From: Mycobacterium sp. 852002-40037_SCH5390672
Lineage (GTDB): Bacteria; Actinomycetota; Actinomycetes; Mycobacteriales; Mycobacteriaceae
Length of the DNA: 64,000 nt
Direction: 5' to 3'
Assembly: GCF_001665875.1 (NCBI RefSeq)
Contig: NZ_LZTA01000081.1
Location: 62,001-126,000 of the forward strand
This document shows positions 42,021 through 50,586 of the stretch, piece by piece. Within the stretch, counting starts at the first letter, position 1; each line of letters begins with the position of its first letter. A program made the translations under genes and the position numbers. The notes below the pieces were generated by a model. It did no database searches and had not been told where the DNA came from. It saw only the letters and a program-made list of their open reading frames with translations.

Positions 42021-43457
42021 GTGACGGAAACGACGCCCGACGACGTCTTCAAACTCGCCAAGGACGAAAACGTCGAATTTGTCGACGTCCGGTTCTGTGA
42101 CCTGCCCGGCATCATGCAGCACTTCACGATTCCGATTACGTTCTTCGACGAGAGCGTTTTTGAGGATGGCTTGGCCTTCGACGGCTCGTCGATTCGCGGA
42201 TTCCAGTCCATTCACGAATCCGACATGCTGCTCCTCCCCGACCCGGCGACCGCACAGATCGACCTGTTCCGCGAAGCCAAGACGCTGAACCTCAACTTCT
42301 TCGTGCATGACCCCTTCACCCTCGAGCCGTACTCCCGCGACCCGCGCAACATCGCCCGCAAGGCAGAGAACTACCTGATCAGCACCGGCGTGGCCGACAC
42401 CGCCTACTTCGGCGCCGAGGCCGAGTTCTACATCTTCGACTCGGTGAGCTTCGACTCGCGCACCAACGGCTCGTTCTACGAGATCGACGCGATCTCGGGC
42501 TGGTGGAACACCGGCTCGCCGAACGAACTCGACGGCAGCCCCAACCGCGGCTACAAGGTGCGCCCCAAGGGTGGCTACTTCCCCGTCGCCCCGGTGGACC
42601 ACTATGTCGACCTGCGCGACAAGATGCTGACCAACCTGATCACGGCCGGCTTCAGTCTGGAGAAGGGCCACCACGAGGTCGGCACCGGCGGCCAGGCCGA
42701 GATCAACTACAAGTTCAACACGCTGCTGCACGCGGCCGACGACATGATGCTCTACAAGTACATCGTCAAGAACACGGCCTGGGCGAACGGCAAGACCGTC
42801 ACGTTCATGCCCAAGCCGCTGTTCGGTGACAACGGCTCCGGGATGCACACGCACCAGTCGCTGTGGAAGGACGGCACCCCGCTGATGTACGACGAGACCG
42901 GCTACGCCGGCTTGTCGGACACCGCCCGCCACTACATCGGCGGCCTGCTGCACCACGCGCCGTCGCTGCTGGCGTTCACCAACCCGACGGTGAACTCCTA
43001 CAAGCGTCTGGTGCCCGGCTACGAGGCGCCGATCAACCTGGTCTACAGCCAGCGCAACCGTTCGGCATGTGTCCGTATCCCGATCACGGGCACCAACCCG
43101 AAGGCCAAGCGGCTCGAGTTCCGTTGCCCCGACTCGTCGGGCAACCCGTACCTGGCGTTCTCGGCCATGCTGATGGCCGGCCTGGACGGCATCAAGAACA
43201 AGATCGAGCCGCAGGCACCGGTCGACAAGGACCTCTACGAGCTGCCGCCCGAGGAGGCCGCCAACATCCCGCAGGCGCCCACCCAGCTGTCCGCGGTGAT
43301 CGACCGTCTGGAAGAAGACCACGAATACCTCACCGAGGGCGGCGTATTCACGCCCGACCTCATCGAGACGTGGATCAACTTCAAGCGTGAGAACGAGATC
43401 CTGCCGGTCCAGATCCGGCCTCACCCTTACGAATTCGCGCTCTACTACGACGTATAA
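42021..43457 (+). CDS. glnA1: Glutamine synthetase GlnA1 (type I-beta)
   Basis: A 478-residue glutamine synthetase, same length as the M. tuberculosis enzyme. Motifs: FDGSSIRGF near 53-61, GAEAEFYIF near 131-139, [19 protein letters not shown] near 262-280 (glycine loop and nucleotide site), and NRSACVRIP near 346-354. Tyr406 in [10 protein letters not shown] is the adenylylation site, so activity should be controlled by GlnE encoded downstream. The GTG at 42021 follows an AAAGGAG ribosome site. A GlnR operator lies upstream and a terminator follows. Confidence 0.98.
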   Translation: MTETTPDDVFKLAKDENVEFVDVRFCDLPGIMQHFTIPITFFDESVFEDGLAFDGSSIRGFQSIHESDMLLLPDPATAQIDLFREAKTLNLNFFVHDPFTLEPYSRDPRNIARKAENYLISTGVADTAYFGAEAEFYIFDSVSFDSRTNGSFYEIDAISGWWNTGSPNELDGSPNRGYKVRPKGGYFPVAPVDHYVDLRDKMLTNLITAGFSLEKGHHEVGTGGQAEINYKFNTLLHAADDMMLYKYIVKNTAWANGKTVTFMPKPLFGDNGSGMHTHQSLWKDGTPLMYDETGYAGLSDTARHYIGGLLHHAPSLLAFTNPTVNSYKRLVPGYEAPINLVYSQRNRSACVRIPITGTNPKAKRLEFRCPDSSGNPYLAFSAMLMAGLDGIKNKIEPQAPVDKDLYELPPEEAANIPQAPTQLSAVIDRLEEDHEYLTEGGVFTPDLIETWINFKRENEILPVQIRPHPYEFALYYDV

Positions 43458-43472
43458 GTCGGCTTGACGAGA

Positions 43473-43504
43473 CCACCCGCTCGGCAATCGCCCCGCGGGT
43501 GGTT
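43473..43504 (+). terminator. Terminator of glnA1
   Basis: Stem of nine base pairs, ACCACCCGC with GCGGGTGGT, 14-base loop containing GGCAATCGCC, followed by TTTCGTCTCG. It begins 16 bases after the glnA1 stop. A related hairpin with the same loop core and the same tail lies at 49993-50020. Confidence 0.8.
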
Positions 43505-43767
43505 TCGTCTCGCCGCGTTGTCGCGTTATCCGCGGCGACCGCAATCCTTCTCGGTGGAGGGGGTGGTGGGCTCATCGGCATCAGGCTCCATGTACCCGTA
43601 AGTGGACCAAGTGGTTCACGCGCCGGCGGGACGCACCCGCGCCTGCACCGCTTTGATGCCCGCTGCGGACGCGATCGGCTGCGGAGCGCGGTCTTTCACA
43701 CTCCCCCTGCACCTTTCGCCTAGCTCGAATGCGGCGAGGTGACATGGCGGTCTGCGACTGGTTGGCG
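43505..43767. other. Intergenic region between glnA1 terminator and TetR gene
   Basis: About 260 bases with no supported gene. A frame opens on the plus strand at GTG 43499 whose first 25 residues are hydrophobic, but it starts inside the glnA1 terminator and its later part is Arg/His-rich noise. This is the left edge of the accessory segment that ends near 50,050. Confidence 0.5.
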
Positions 43768-44331
43768 TCAGGCCGACGGTCCGAAGACTTTCTCCACGGT
43801 TCGGGGTATGCGTTTGACGGCGGCCGGTCCGGTGAGGGCCAACTGCATCAGGTAGCCCGGCAGGACACACAACAGCAGGTCGGTCACCGCAACCGCGTCA
43901 CGGGCGGGGCGCTTGGGCGATCGTAAGAGCCGTGCTGCGGCCGTACTCGAGGCACGGAGTCGTTCCGCCAGAACGGGATTGCGCATCGCCTCCGACCAGA
44001 CAAGCAGCGCGATCGCTGCAAAACCATCCTCAGCATGGCGGGCGGTGACGAAGTCGAGGACGGCGCCGATGGCCGCTTCGGCCGTCAAGCCGTCCTCGAT
44101 CGACGTGCGGATCACGTTGACAACCTGATCAAGGTTGTCGGCGGCGATCGTCTCGATGACGGCGTCCTTGCTGGGAAAGTAGCGGTATACCGCGCCCGAG
44201 GACACGCCAGCCTCGTCGACGAGATCCTGCATCGAAGTGCCATGGAAGCCGTCGCGCACGAAGCACCTGCGTGCCGCGGCGAGGATGTGCGCGCGCCGTT
44301 CGGCGCGGTACTCGAGTGACACCTTCGGCAT
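43768..44331 (-). CDS. TetR/AcrR family transcriptional regulator
   Basis: A 187-residue repressor-type protein. The helix-turn-helix is at about residues 32-56 (TSMQDLVDEAGVSSG then AVYRYFPSKDAV), after the typical ILAAARRCFVRDGFHG. The rest is an all-helical ligand domain. ATG at 44331 was chosen (GTG at 44337 is two codons earlier); AGGTAGGG lies just upstream. It is divergent from the CMD gene at 44473, and the 141-base gap holds a perfect ATGAGCGCTCAT palindrome. It most likely represses itself and the downstream cluster, released by an unknown ligand. Confidence 0.92.
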   Translation of the reverse strand: MPKVSLEYRAERRAHILAAARRCFVRDGFHGTSMQDLVDEAGVSSGAVYRYFPSKDAVIETIAADNLDQVVNVIRTSIEDGLTAEAAIGAVLDFVTARHAEDGFAAIALLVWSEAMRNPVLAERLRASSTAAARLLRSPKRPARDAVAVTDLLLCVLPGYLMQLALTGPAAVKRIPRTVEKVFGPSA

Positions 44332-44355
44332 CGTCACACCCTACCTCAAACGCAC

Positions 44356-44367
44356 ATGAGCGTTCGC
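44356..44367. promoter_or_regulatory. Second, weaker operator-like site
   Basis: ATGAGCGTTCGC shares the left half ATGAGCG with the perfect palindrome 49 bases away and stands close to the start of the TetR gene. It could let the repressor control its own promoter. Support is a half-site match only. Confidence 0.3.
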
Positions 44368-44369
44368 GT

Positions 44370-44416
44370 TTGACGCCAGCGCGGGACAGTGGCAACATAA
44401 AAACATGAGCGCTCAT
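44370..44416 (+). promoter_or_regulatory. Promoter-like elements and TetR operator palindrome
   Basis: A -35-like TTGACG lies at 44370-44375 and an A-rich -10-like CATAAAA near 44396-44402. The perfect 12-bp palindrome ATGAGCGCTCAT follows at 44405-44416, 57 bases before the CMD gene start. A repressor bound there would block transcription of the catabolic cluster. The palindrome is seen; its use by the adjacent TetR protein is inference. Confidence 0.65.
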
Positions 44417-44472
44417 TCTCTTATCTGTAACTGAACCGCACGGCAGCTCGGATTTAACGAGGAGATGGATCG

Positions 44473-45042
44473 ATGAGTGATGCAGGAGAATTCGGAACTT
44501 TCGGCCGGTTTGTGGAGACGCCGGTACACGACATGTCACCGGAGATGAAGCAGGCTTATGACTTCACCCGCGAGTTGCGCGGGTTGGTGCCGGGTCCGCA
44601 TAGGATCTGGCTGGCTAACCCGACGCTGTCCACGACGATTGTGCCGACCGGGGCTTACTATCAGCGCCATTCGACGCTGAGCAAGGCGGAGATCGAAATT
44701 GCGACCAACCTGGTGTGCGGTCGATGGCGCAGTGCGTACGCCAGCTACGAGCATGAAATCATCGGCGAGCGGGACGGCGGGCTCGACGCGCGGTGCGTCG
44801 CAGCCTTGATCGCCGGGTTGCCGACATCTTTTAGCGATCCACGCCAGCAGGTGGTCTACGACCTCGCCTCGACGTTGCTGGCAGGGCGGGTGGTTCCGAT
44901 GGGACTGTACCGGCGTGCCCGGGATCTGCTCGGCGACGCCGGCGTCGTTGACGTGACGGTGCTGCTCGGCTGGTTCACCATGGTGTGCCTGACGCTGAGC
45001 GCGTTCGACGTGCCTGCCGACGCTACGGGTTTGGACCAGTGA
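44473..45042 (+). CDS. Carboxymuconolactone decarboxylase (CMD) family protein
   Basis: A 189-residue all-helical protein of the CMD/AhpD-like superfamily. The core segment is SKAEIEIATNLVCGRWRSAYASYEHEIIGE near residues 69-98, with the usual Glu, Cys and His positions. The CxxC of AhpD is replaced by VCGRW, so it is not a standard peroxidase. ATG at 44473 follows GAGGAG. It is the first gene after the TetR operator, and overlaps the next CMD gene (GTGA). The actual reaction is unknown. Confidence 0.85.
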   Translation: MSDAGEFGTFGRFVETPVHDMSPEMKQAYDFTRELRGLVPGPHRIWLANPTLSTTIVPTGAYYQRHSTLSKAEIEIATNLVCGRWRSAYASYEHEIIGERDGGLDARCVAALIAGLPTSFSDPRQQVVYDLASTLLAGRVVPMGLYRRARDLLGDAGVVDVTVLLGWFTMVCLTLSAFDVPADATGLDQ

Positions 45043-45629
45043 GCGCCGCAGCCTCTGGCCTGGGCGGGCGACTGTCGCTGGCCGACCCCGGCGCGCTGAG
45101 CCGAACACAGCGCGAACTCTTCGACCACATCCTGTCCACCGCAGTGCCCTGGGCCCACCGCAGCGGCTTCGCGGCCACCACCACTGGCGGCCAGCTCATC
45201 GGACCGTTTAACCCCAGCTTGCTCAATCCCGGCCTCGCGACAGCATTTTTGGAGCTGCAGGCCGCCGAACAGGAGCACACTTCGCTCGACGAGCGAGTTC
45301 GCCAAGTGGTCATCCTCACCGTGGGTGCGGTGTGGCGGGCCCCCTACGAGCTCTACGCTCATTCCCGGGTGGCGCAGCGCGCGGGACTGTCGAAGACGGT
45401 GATCACCGAGCTGGCCGGCGGCGGTGAGCCCGAGCAGCTCACCAACGCGCAAACCGCAGCCCACCGCCTGGCCCGACAGCTATCGACGAGTCACTGCGTC
45501 GATGACGCCGTTTACGGCCAGGCCGAACGTATCTTCGGCGAATCCGGGGTTTTCGACATCGCCGTGCTGGCCGGCACATACCACGCGGTTTGCGCCATCC
45601 TCACCGCCTTCGCCATCCCCGCCCCGTGA
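45039..45629 (+). CDS. Second carboxymuconolactone decarboxylase-like protein
   Basis: A 196-residue CMD-superfamily protein. Its core, LDERVRQVVILTVGAVWRAPYELYAHSRVAQRAGL, begins near residue 84. The cysteine found in many family members is not there, and only the His of YAHS is retained. GTG at 45039 overlaps the stop of the preceding CMD gene, so the two may form a heteromer. Substrate unknown. A weak similarity between the two suggests old duplication. Confidence 0.82.
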   Translation: MSAAASGLGGRLSLADPGALSRTQRELFDHILSTAVPWAHRSGFAATTTGGQLIGPFNPSLLNPGLATAFLELQAAEQEHTSLDERVRQVVILTVGAVWRAPYELYAHSRVAQRAGLSKTVITELAGGGEPEQLTNAQTAAHRLARQLSTSHCVDDAVYGQAERIFGESGVFDIAVLAGTYHAVCAILTAFAIPAP

Positions 45630-45701
45630 CCATTTCGCGCCGGGCTTCGTGGCCTGCACATCCTGCTCTAGTTCTGAAGACACCGGAAGGTAGGACCAAC
45701 C

Positions 45702-46709
45702 GTGCCTGATGTACCCCTGCCCACCGTCACGTTGGCACCCGTGGCGTTCTTCCCGAAGAAATACTTTCTGGAAAACCTGGCCGTGCGCGCTGACGGCTCC
45801 GTCTTGATCACCGCGGTGCTGCAGAAGGAACTTTGGTACGTCCCGGCCACCGAGAGTGGTTCGCCGGTGGAACCCGTCTTGCTGCATCGTTTTGACCATC
45901 CGGTCACCGGCATCGTTGAGGTCGCAGCCGACGTGTTCGTCCTTAGCCTCACCGAGGCCTACACGACCCACGAATCTCTGCTCGTGAGAGTCGATCTCGT
46001 CGGCTGGGCCCCGGGCGACCCTGTCATCCCGGAGACCATCTACCGGTTCGACGACCGCGTCCGCGGACTCAACGGCGCCTGCATGCTCGGCCCGGACGTG
46101 CTGGCGGTCGCCGACTGTTTCGCCGGCCTGATCTGGCGGGTCGACCTCGCAGGCGACACCCGTGCGGCCACCGCCGAGGTGTGGTTGACCCACGACACCA
46201 TGGCGTTCGACCCCGACAGCGGCCTGCCGCCACCGCCCCAGCCGGGTGTCAACGGCGTACGCTACAGCCCGAAAACCGGCTACCTGTACTACACCTCGAC
46301 CGCGCAGAAAGTGTTCATGCGCGTCGCCGTCGACCCCCTCACACGCAACCCGGCCGCGGCACCGGAGTTCGTCGCCGCGATCGACAACGCCGACGACTTC
46401 TGCCTCGACGAGGACGCCGGGTTCGCCTACGTCACCCGCCACCGCGCCAACACCATCGACCGGGTACCGCTGCAGCCGCGGCACGGCAGCGAGGTCCGTC
46501 ACCTCGTCGGCGATCCCTTCGACGAAGCGCTGATCGGACCCTCCAGCGCCGCTTGGGGACGCCGCCCCGGACAAGGCGGCAACGTTTTCTATGTCACCAC
46601 CGACGGCGGCACCACCGCACCCCCGCAGGGCATCGTGCGCAACGCGGCGCTGCTGCGCGTCGCACTGGACTCGGCCCCATCCGAAACATCCGGCGCGGGG
46701 CGGCCATGA
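45702..46709 (+). CDS. SMP-30/gluconolactonase-like beta-propeller protein
   Basis: A 335-residue beta-propeller protein. Repeated blade motifs are seen (LENLAVRADGSVLIT near residue 22, LNGACMLGPDVLAVADC near 123, GVNGVRYSPKTGYLYYTS near 183, DDFCLDEDAGFAYVT near 229). The layout is that of SMP-30/lactonase-like or strictosidine-synthase-like hydrolases. There is no clear signal peptide, so cytoplasmic. GTG at 45702 follows AAGGTAGGA. Its stop overlaps the start of the alpha/beta hydrolase (ATGA). A lactone substrate is inferred from the fold and the CMD neighbours. Confidence 0.78.
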   Translation: MPDVPLPTVTLAPVAFFPKKYFLENLAVRADGSVLITAVLQKELWYVPATESGSPVEPVLLHRFDHPVTGIVEVAADVFVLSLTEAYTTHESLLVRVDLVGWAPGDPVIPETIYRFDDRVRGLNGACMLGPDVLAVADCFAGLIWRVDLAGDTRAATAEVWLTHDTMAFDPDSGLPPPPQPGVNGVRYSPKTGYLYYTSTAQKVFMRVAVDPLTRNPAAAPEFVAAIDNADDFCLDEDAGFAYVTRHRANTIDRVPLQPRHGSEVRHLVGDPFDEALIGPSSAAWGRRPGQGGNVFYVTTDGGTTAPPQGIVRNAALLRVALDSAPSETSGAGRP

Positions 46710-47500
46710 CCCGGCACGGGGAAGTCGTCGACACACCAGATGCGTCCATCGAAACCTACGTCGACGGGCACGGACCGGCGGTAGTGATCGTCCCGTCCTA
46801 TGGCCGCGGCGGTGACGCCGATTTCGACGCGCTGACCGCCGCGCTCGTCGGGGGCGGCTACCGGGTGCTGCGGCCCCAGCCGCGCGGCGTCGCCCGCTCG
46901 ATCGGTCCGATGAGTGGGGTCACCTTCGAAGACATGGCCGATGACCTCGCCGCGGTGATCGATGAGCTCGCCGACGGGCCGGCGGTGGTGCTCGGTCACG
47001 CGTTCGGCAACCTTGTCGCCCGCGCCACGGCGGTGCACCACCCCGCCAACGTGGGTGCCGTGATCGTGGCGGCGGCGTCGGGCAAGACGGTGCCGCCCGA
47101 GGTCATGACGGCTCCCATGCGCGCAGCCGACCCGACACTGCCTGACGCCGTCCGGCTGGACGCGCTGCGCCTGGCGTTCTTTACCCGCGAGCACGACGCC
47201 ACGACGTGGTTAACCGGCTGGTACCCAGACACTCTGGCGATGCAAGTCGACTGTGTCCGGCACGCCAACCTGCGTCGTTACCGCGGCGCCGGCGCCGCGC
47301 CGGTGCTCGAGATCATCGCCGCGCTCGACCCGTTTCACGCCCGAGAAGAATGGAATGACTTGCGCGCCCGCTACGGCGATCGCATCACCACCGTCGTCAT
47401 CGAGCATGCGAGCCATGCGCTGTTCCCCGAACAACCCGACGCGGTTGCCGAGGCCATCCTGTCCTACCTGCGTTTAATTGTCGGTACCGCAGGCCGGTGA
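46706..47500 (+). CDS. Alpha/beta-hydrolase fold protein lacking the nucleophile serine
   Basis: A 264-residue alpha/beta-hydrolase. The nucleophile elbow reads VLGHAFGNLVARA (near residues 95-107), so Ala occupies the place of the usual Ser. The His region (IEHASHALFPEQP) near 233-245 is kept. The segment DLAAVIDEL before the elbow is normal. Either it is not a classical hydrolase or it works by another mechanism. ATG 46706 overlaps the stop of the propeller gene. Downstream is a 124-base gap with no feature. Confidence 0.85.
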   Translation: MTRHGEVVDTPDASIETYVDGHGPAVVIVPSYGRGGDADFDALTAALVGGGYRVLRPQPRGVARSIGPMSGVTFEDMADDLAAVIDELADGPAVVLGHAFGNLVARATAVHHPANVGAVIVAAASGKTVPPEVMTAPMRAADPTLPDAVRLDALRLAFFTREHDATTWLTGWYPDTLAMQVDCVRHANLRRYRGAGAAPVLEIIAALDPFHAREEWNDLRARYGDRITTVVIEHASHALFPEQPDAVAEAILSYLRLIVGTAGR

Positions 47501-47624
47501 TGGGCGTCGATGAATTGATCGAATGGTTGAAACACTGTGTTGCCCTGCCCTTTTCATGCTGGATGCCGGGTAAAAGATGTCGATTCTCGGGAATAGGAGT
47601 GCACATGGTTGGTTGTGGTGAGGT

Positions 47625-48584
47625 ATGAAAGCGATCGGATATACCGAATTCGGTGGTCCTGAAGTCTTGCGCGTCTTGGAGTTGCCGCAGCCCCACGCGG
47701 GGGTCGGGCAGGTTCGCGTCCGTGTGCAGGCAGCGGCGGTCAATCCTGCTGACACAGCGGCCCGGTCGGGCTGGATGCAGCGGACCTATGCGCCAGACAC
47801 GCTTCCCGGAGGACGCTACCCCGAACCGCCGTACGTACCGGGATGGGACTTCTGCGGTGTTATCGACGAGTCCCCCGAGGGCGCTCCGATCGCGGTTGGC
47901 CAACACGTTATCGGCCTGACGCTCAGCCCGATCGGCGATGTCGGCGCTTACGCCGAATACGTGGTCACCGACGCGCGCTCGGTTGTGCGAGCACCGGGTA
48001 ACGCCACAGCCGTTGCCGCATCCACTCTTCTCATGAATGCGGTGACCGCATATGCCATGCTCGAGGCAGTGGCCGTCCCGGCCGGCGGCACGGTCGCGGT
48101 GACGGGCGCGGCCGGGGCTCTGGGCGGCTACGCCGTTCAACTGGCCAAACATCAAGGGCTGCAAGTCATTGCTGATGCCGCTGAAACCGACGAGCAGTTG
48201 GTGAAGGGGTTAGGGGCAGACATCGTCGTCCGCCGCGGAGACAAGTTGGCCGATCACATTCGTGCAGCGTTACCTGAGGGAGTCGACGGTGTGGTGGACG
48301 CCGCGCTGTACAACGATGCGATCGTTGCCGCGATCCGCGATGGCGGCGCCGTCACCTCGGGCCGCCAACACGTCGGCCCCACCGAACGAAACATCGTGTG
48401 GCACAAGGTCTTCGTCAACCAACACACCACGCGCACCGACGTTCTCAACACTTTGCGCGATCTCGTGGAGGCCGGCGTCCTGACCCTGCGTGTAGCAGAC
48501 ACCCTTCCCGCCGAGCAGGCCGCCGAGGCGCACCGGCGGCTAGAGGCCGGCGGCCTGCGGGGTCGTCTCGTGCTCACCTGGTAG
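47625..48584 (+). CDS. NADP-dependent quinone oxidoreductase-like MDR enzyme
   Basis: A 319-residue zinc-free medium-chain reductase. The N-terminal GroES-like domain has VNPADTAARSGW, and the cofactor domain has VAVTGAAGALGGYAVQLAKHQG near residues 153-172, with a C-terminal LEAGGLRGRLVLTW. It should reduce an enone or quinone with NADPH. The ATG at 47625 lies in the accessory cluster behind the TetR gene. Substrate unknown. Confidence 0.88.
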   Translation: MKAIGYTEFGGPEVLRVLELPQPHAGVGQVRVRVQAAAVNPADTAARSGWMQRTYAPDTLPGGRYPEPPYVPGWDFCGVIDESPEGAPIAVGQHVIGLTLSPIGDVGAYAEYVVTDARSVVRAPGNATAVAASTLLMNAVTAYAMLEAVAVPAGGTVAVTGAAGALGGYAVQLAKHQGLQVIADAAETDEQLVKGLGADIVVRRGDKLADHIRAALPEGVDGVVDAALYNDAIVAAIRDGGAVTSGRQHVGPTERNIVWHKVFVNQHTTRTDVLNTLRDLVEAGVLTLRVADTLPAEQAAEAHRRLEAGGLRGRLVLTW

Positions 48585-48652
48585 CTCGGACAAGCCGGCG
48601 CGGGCTCAGCCGCGCGAACACCCTGTACTGCTCGATCGCTGAGAGGAATCGA

Positions 48653-48871
48653 ATGACGAAGGACTTTCGCCCACCCGGCTCGTATCGAGCGGATGACGCC
48701 GTCGACATCTCCGGCTTGCTGACTCCGTTGTCGGTGGGCTCGCTGCGGCCGCCCAACCGGTTCGCACTCGCGCCGATGACACGCTACGCCACGCCGGACG
48801 TAGCCACGAACTCGTCCCCTACGACGAGCGCCAACACAAACTCACACTCCGGTGATACCGGACGCAGGTAA
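48653..48871 (+). pseudogene. Truncated old-yellow-enzyme family gene
   Basis: A 72-codon frame whose residues 19-48 (LLTPLSVGSLRPPNRFALAP, then MTRYATPD) match the N-terminus of NADH:flavin oxidoreductases of the OYE family, including the FMN-binding NRFALAPMTR segment. After residue 48 the sequence becomes Ser/Thr/Asn-rich and stops. About 300 residues of the barrel are missing. GAGAGGAAT precedes the ATG, so expression is possible, but an active enzyme is not. A deletion or rearrangement within the cluster is the likely cause. Confidence 0.75.
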
Positions 48872-48968
48872 ACGACGGAAGGTAATTGCGGACCTTGTGG
48901 CGGATTACTTCCTATGGGCAAACACGAGTCTCGTCCGCGACTGACATCCGACTGAAAGGACTATCGCT

Positions 48969-49982
48969 ATGCGCGTTTACCGATTCGATAACCACGGGGG
49001 GCTAGACGGTCTGCAATTGCACGACGAACCCGTACCCTCACCGCAGCGAGGAGAAGTCCTACTACGGATTAAAGCGGTCTCGTTGAACTACCGCGACATA
49101 GCGATTCCGTTGGGCCGCTACGTGCGTGACGCCAAAACCGGTTTGGTGCCGTGCAGCGACGCTGTTGCCGAAGTGGTCGAGATCGGTGACGGCGTCGCCG
49201 ACTACCGGCCCGGCGACCGGGTGGTAGGGACGTTTCAACCCAGGTGGTTCGGTGGGCCACTGCCGGCGACCGCAGAGTCCGACAGTTACGGCGGCGGACA
49301 GGACGGATGGCTCACCGAATACAAAGTCGTGTCGCAGGAATCGGTCGTCGCCGTGCCGCCCGCTCTGTCGGACGAGCACGCCGCGACGCTGCCCTGCGCC
49401 GGTGTCACTGCCTGGAATGCGCTAGGCGGTCCCGCACCGATTCGCGCCGGCCAAACCGTATTGACGCTCGGCTCGGGCGGGGTATCGGTCTTTGCCGTGC
49501 AGCTGGCGAAACTGCTCGGGGCGCGTGTCGTCGCGACCACGTCGAGCACCCAGAAGGCGCAGGTGTTGCAGTCGTTGGGCGCTGACGAGGTCATCGATTA
49601 CCGCGCCAACCCTCAATGGGGCCAACGGGTGCGGCAATTGACCGAAGGTCGCGGCGTCGACCGTGTCGTCGAAGTCGGCGGACCGGCCACCATCGAACAG
49701 TCATTGCGCGCGGTCGCGGCCGGAGGGGAAGTGACCTTGATCGGCTTCCTGAGCCAGGACAATCCCGGCATCGACTATTTCTTGCTCAAGGGCAGCGGCG
49801 CAATAACGCGGTCCATCACGGTCGGCGACCGCACAGAGCTTCAAAGTCTCGTGCGGGCCGTCACCACCACCGGGCTCACGCCGGTTATCGACAAAATCTT
49901 CGAATTCTCAGACGCGAGAGCGGCATTCGAACGACTGCGCGACGGTAAGCACCTCGGCAAGCTCGTCATCAGGGTCGACTGA
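48969..49982 (+). CDS. NAD(P)-dependent alcohol dehydrogenase / quinone oxidoreductase
   Basis: A 337-residue MDR enzyme. The N-terminus LDGLQLHDEPVPSPQRGEVLL and LNYRDIAIPLGRY (near residues 39-51) are typical of zinc-independent members, and the cofactor motif LTLGSGGVSVFAVQLAKLLG lies near 160-179. The substrate is unknown. ATG at 48969 follows GAAAGGAC. It ends the accessory cluster, and a hairpin terminator follows. Confidence 0.88.
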   Translation: MRVYRFDNHGGLDGLQLHDEPVPSPQRGEVLLRIKAVSLNYRDIAIPLGRYVRDAKTGLVPCSDAVAEVVEIGDGVADYRPGDRVVGTFQPRWFGGPLPATAESDSYGGGQDGWLTEYKVVSQESVVAVPPALSDEHAATLPCAGVTAWNALGGPAPIRAGQTVLTLGSGGVSVFAVQLAKLLGARVVATTSSTQKAQVLQSLGADEVIDYRANPQWGQRVRQLTEGRGVDRVVEVGGPATIEQSLRAVAAGGEVTLIGFLSQDNPGIDYFLLKGSGAITRSITVGDRTELQSLVRAVTTTGLTPVIDKIFEFSDARAAFERLRDGKHLGKLVIRVD

Positions 49983-49992
49983 GCCGGTGCGT

Positions 49993-50020
49993 ACCACCAC
50001 GGGGCAATCGCCGTGATGGT
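49993..50020 (+). terminator. Terminator at the end of the accessory cluster
   Basis: Stem ACCACCACGG with CCGTGATGGT (one mismatch), loop GGCAATCG, tail TTCGTCTTCGCCGCGTTT. Placed 11 bases after the preceding stop. Loop core and tail match the glnA1 terminator at 43473. Confidence 0.75.
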
Positions 50021-50069
50021 TTCGTCTTCGCCGCGTTTCTGATTGCCGGCCCGGGGTAGCCGGTTGGTC

Positions 50070-50465
50070 ATGGACGCAACGCTTCCGGCTGCGCCGCTGA
50101 ACAAAAGCCGGGCCCTGCCGTTGGCACGGCTACATGGAGCATTCAACGTTGCCGGCGGTCTGTGGCCGGTGGTGCATATGCGAAGCTTCGAAGCCGTGCT
50201 TGGCCCCAAGGTCGACCGGTGGCTGGTGTATACCGTCGCAGGCCTGATGGCCTGCATCGGGGCGACCCAATTGAGCGCCACCGGCGAGACGGCAAGCCTG
50301 CGGCTGGGCCGGCGGATCGGAATCGGCTCGGCGTTGACGCTGGGAACGATCGACGTGCTCTACTCCCCGAGGGGACGGATCAGCAAGATGTATCTGGTCG
50401 ACGCGTTGGCGGAGGCCGGCTGGCTGATCGCATGGGCCACGACTGCGCTGGATGGTCGTCAGTGA
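50070..50465 (+). CDS. Small membrane protein
   Basis: A 131-residue protein with three or four hydrophobic segments (about residues 47-66, 83-100, 112-127) and the conserved-looking LHGAFNVAGGLWPVVHMRSFEAVLGP near 21-46. Layout resembles small actinobacterial integral membrane proteins of unknown role. ATG 50070 is chosen; TTG 50064 is possible. It is convergent with the F420-type oxidoreductase. Confidence 0.65.
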   Translation: MDATLPAAPLNKSRALPLARLHGAFNVAGGLWPVVHMRSFEAVLGPKVDRWLVYTVAGLMACIGATQLSATGETASLRLGRRIGIGSALTLGTIDVLYSPRGRISKMYLVDALAEAGWLIAWATTALDGRQ

Positions 50466-50586
50466 TGTGCGGCGCTGCCGAGGATCAGGCGTCCCGGTCG
50501 CGGTCGTTTCCGTGGCCGGCGTCGACGAGCCATAGACGACGCACACCCGCGGCGGCGTGTCTTCGCCACTGTTTATGCGTCGGACT

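Noticed and set aside
43499..43723. Plus-strand frame with hydrophobic N-terminus after glnA1
   Set aside because: It begins inside the glnA1 terminator, has no ribosome site, and the second half is Arg-rich and without protein character.
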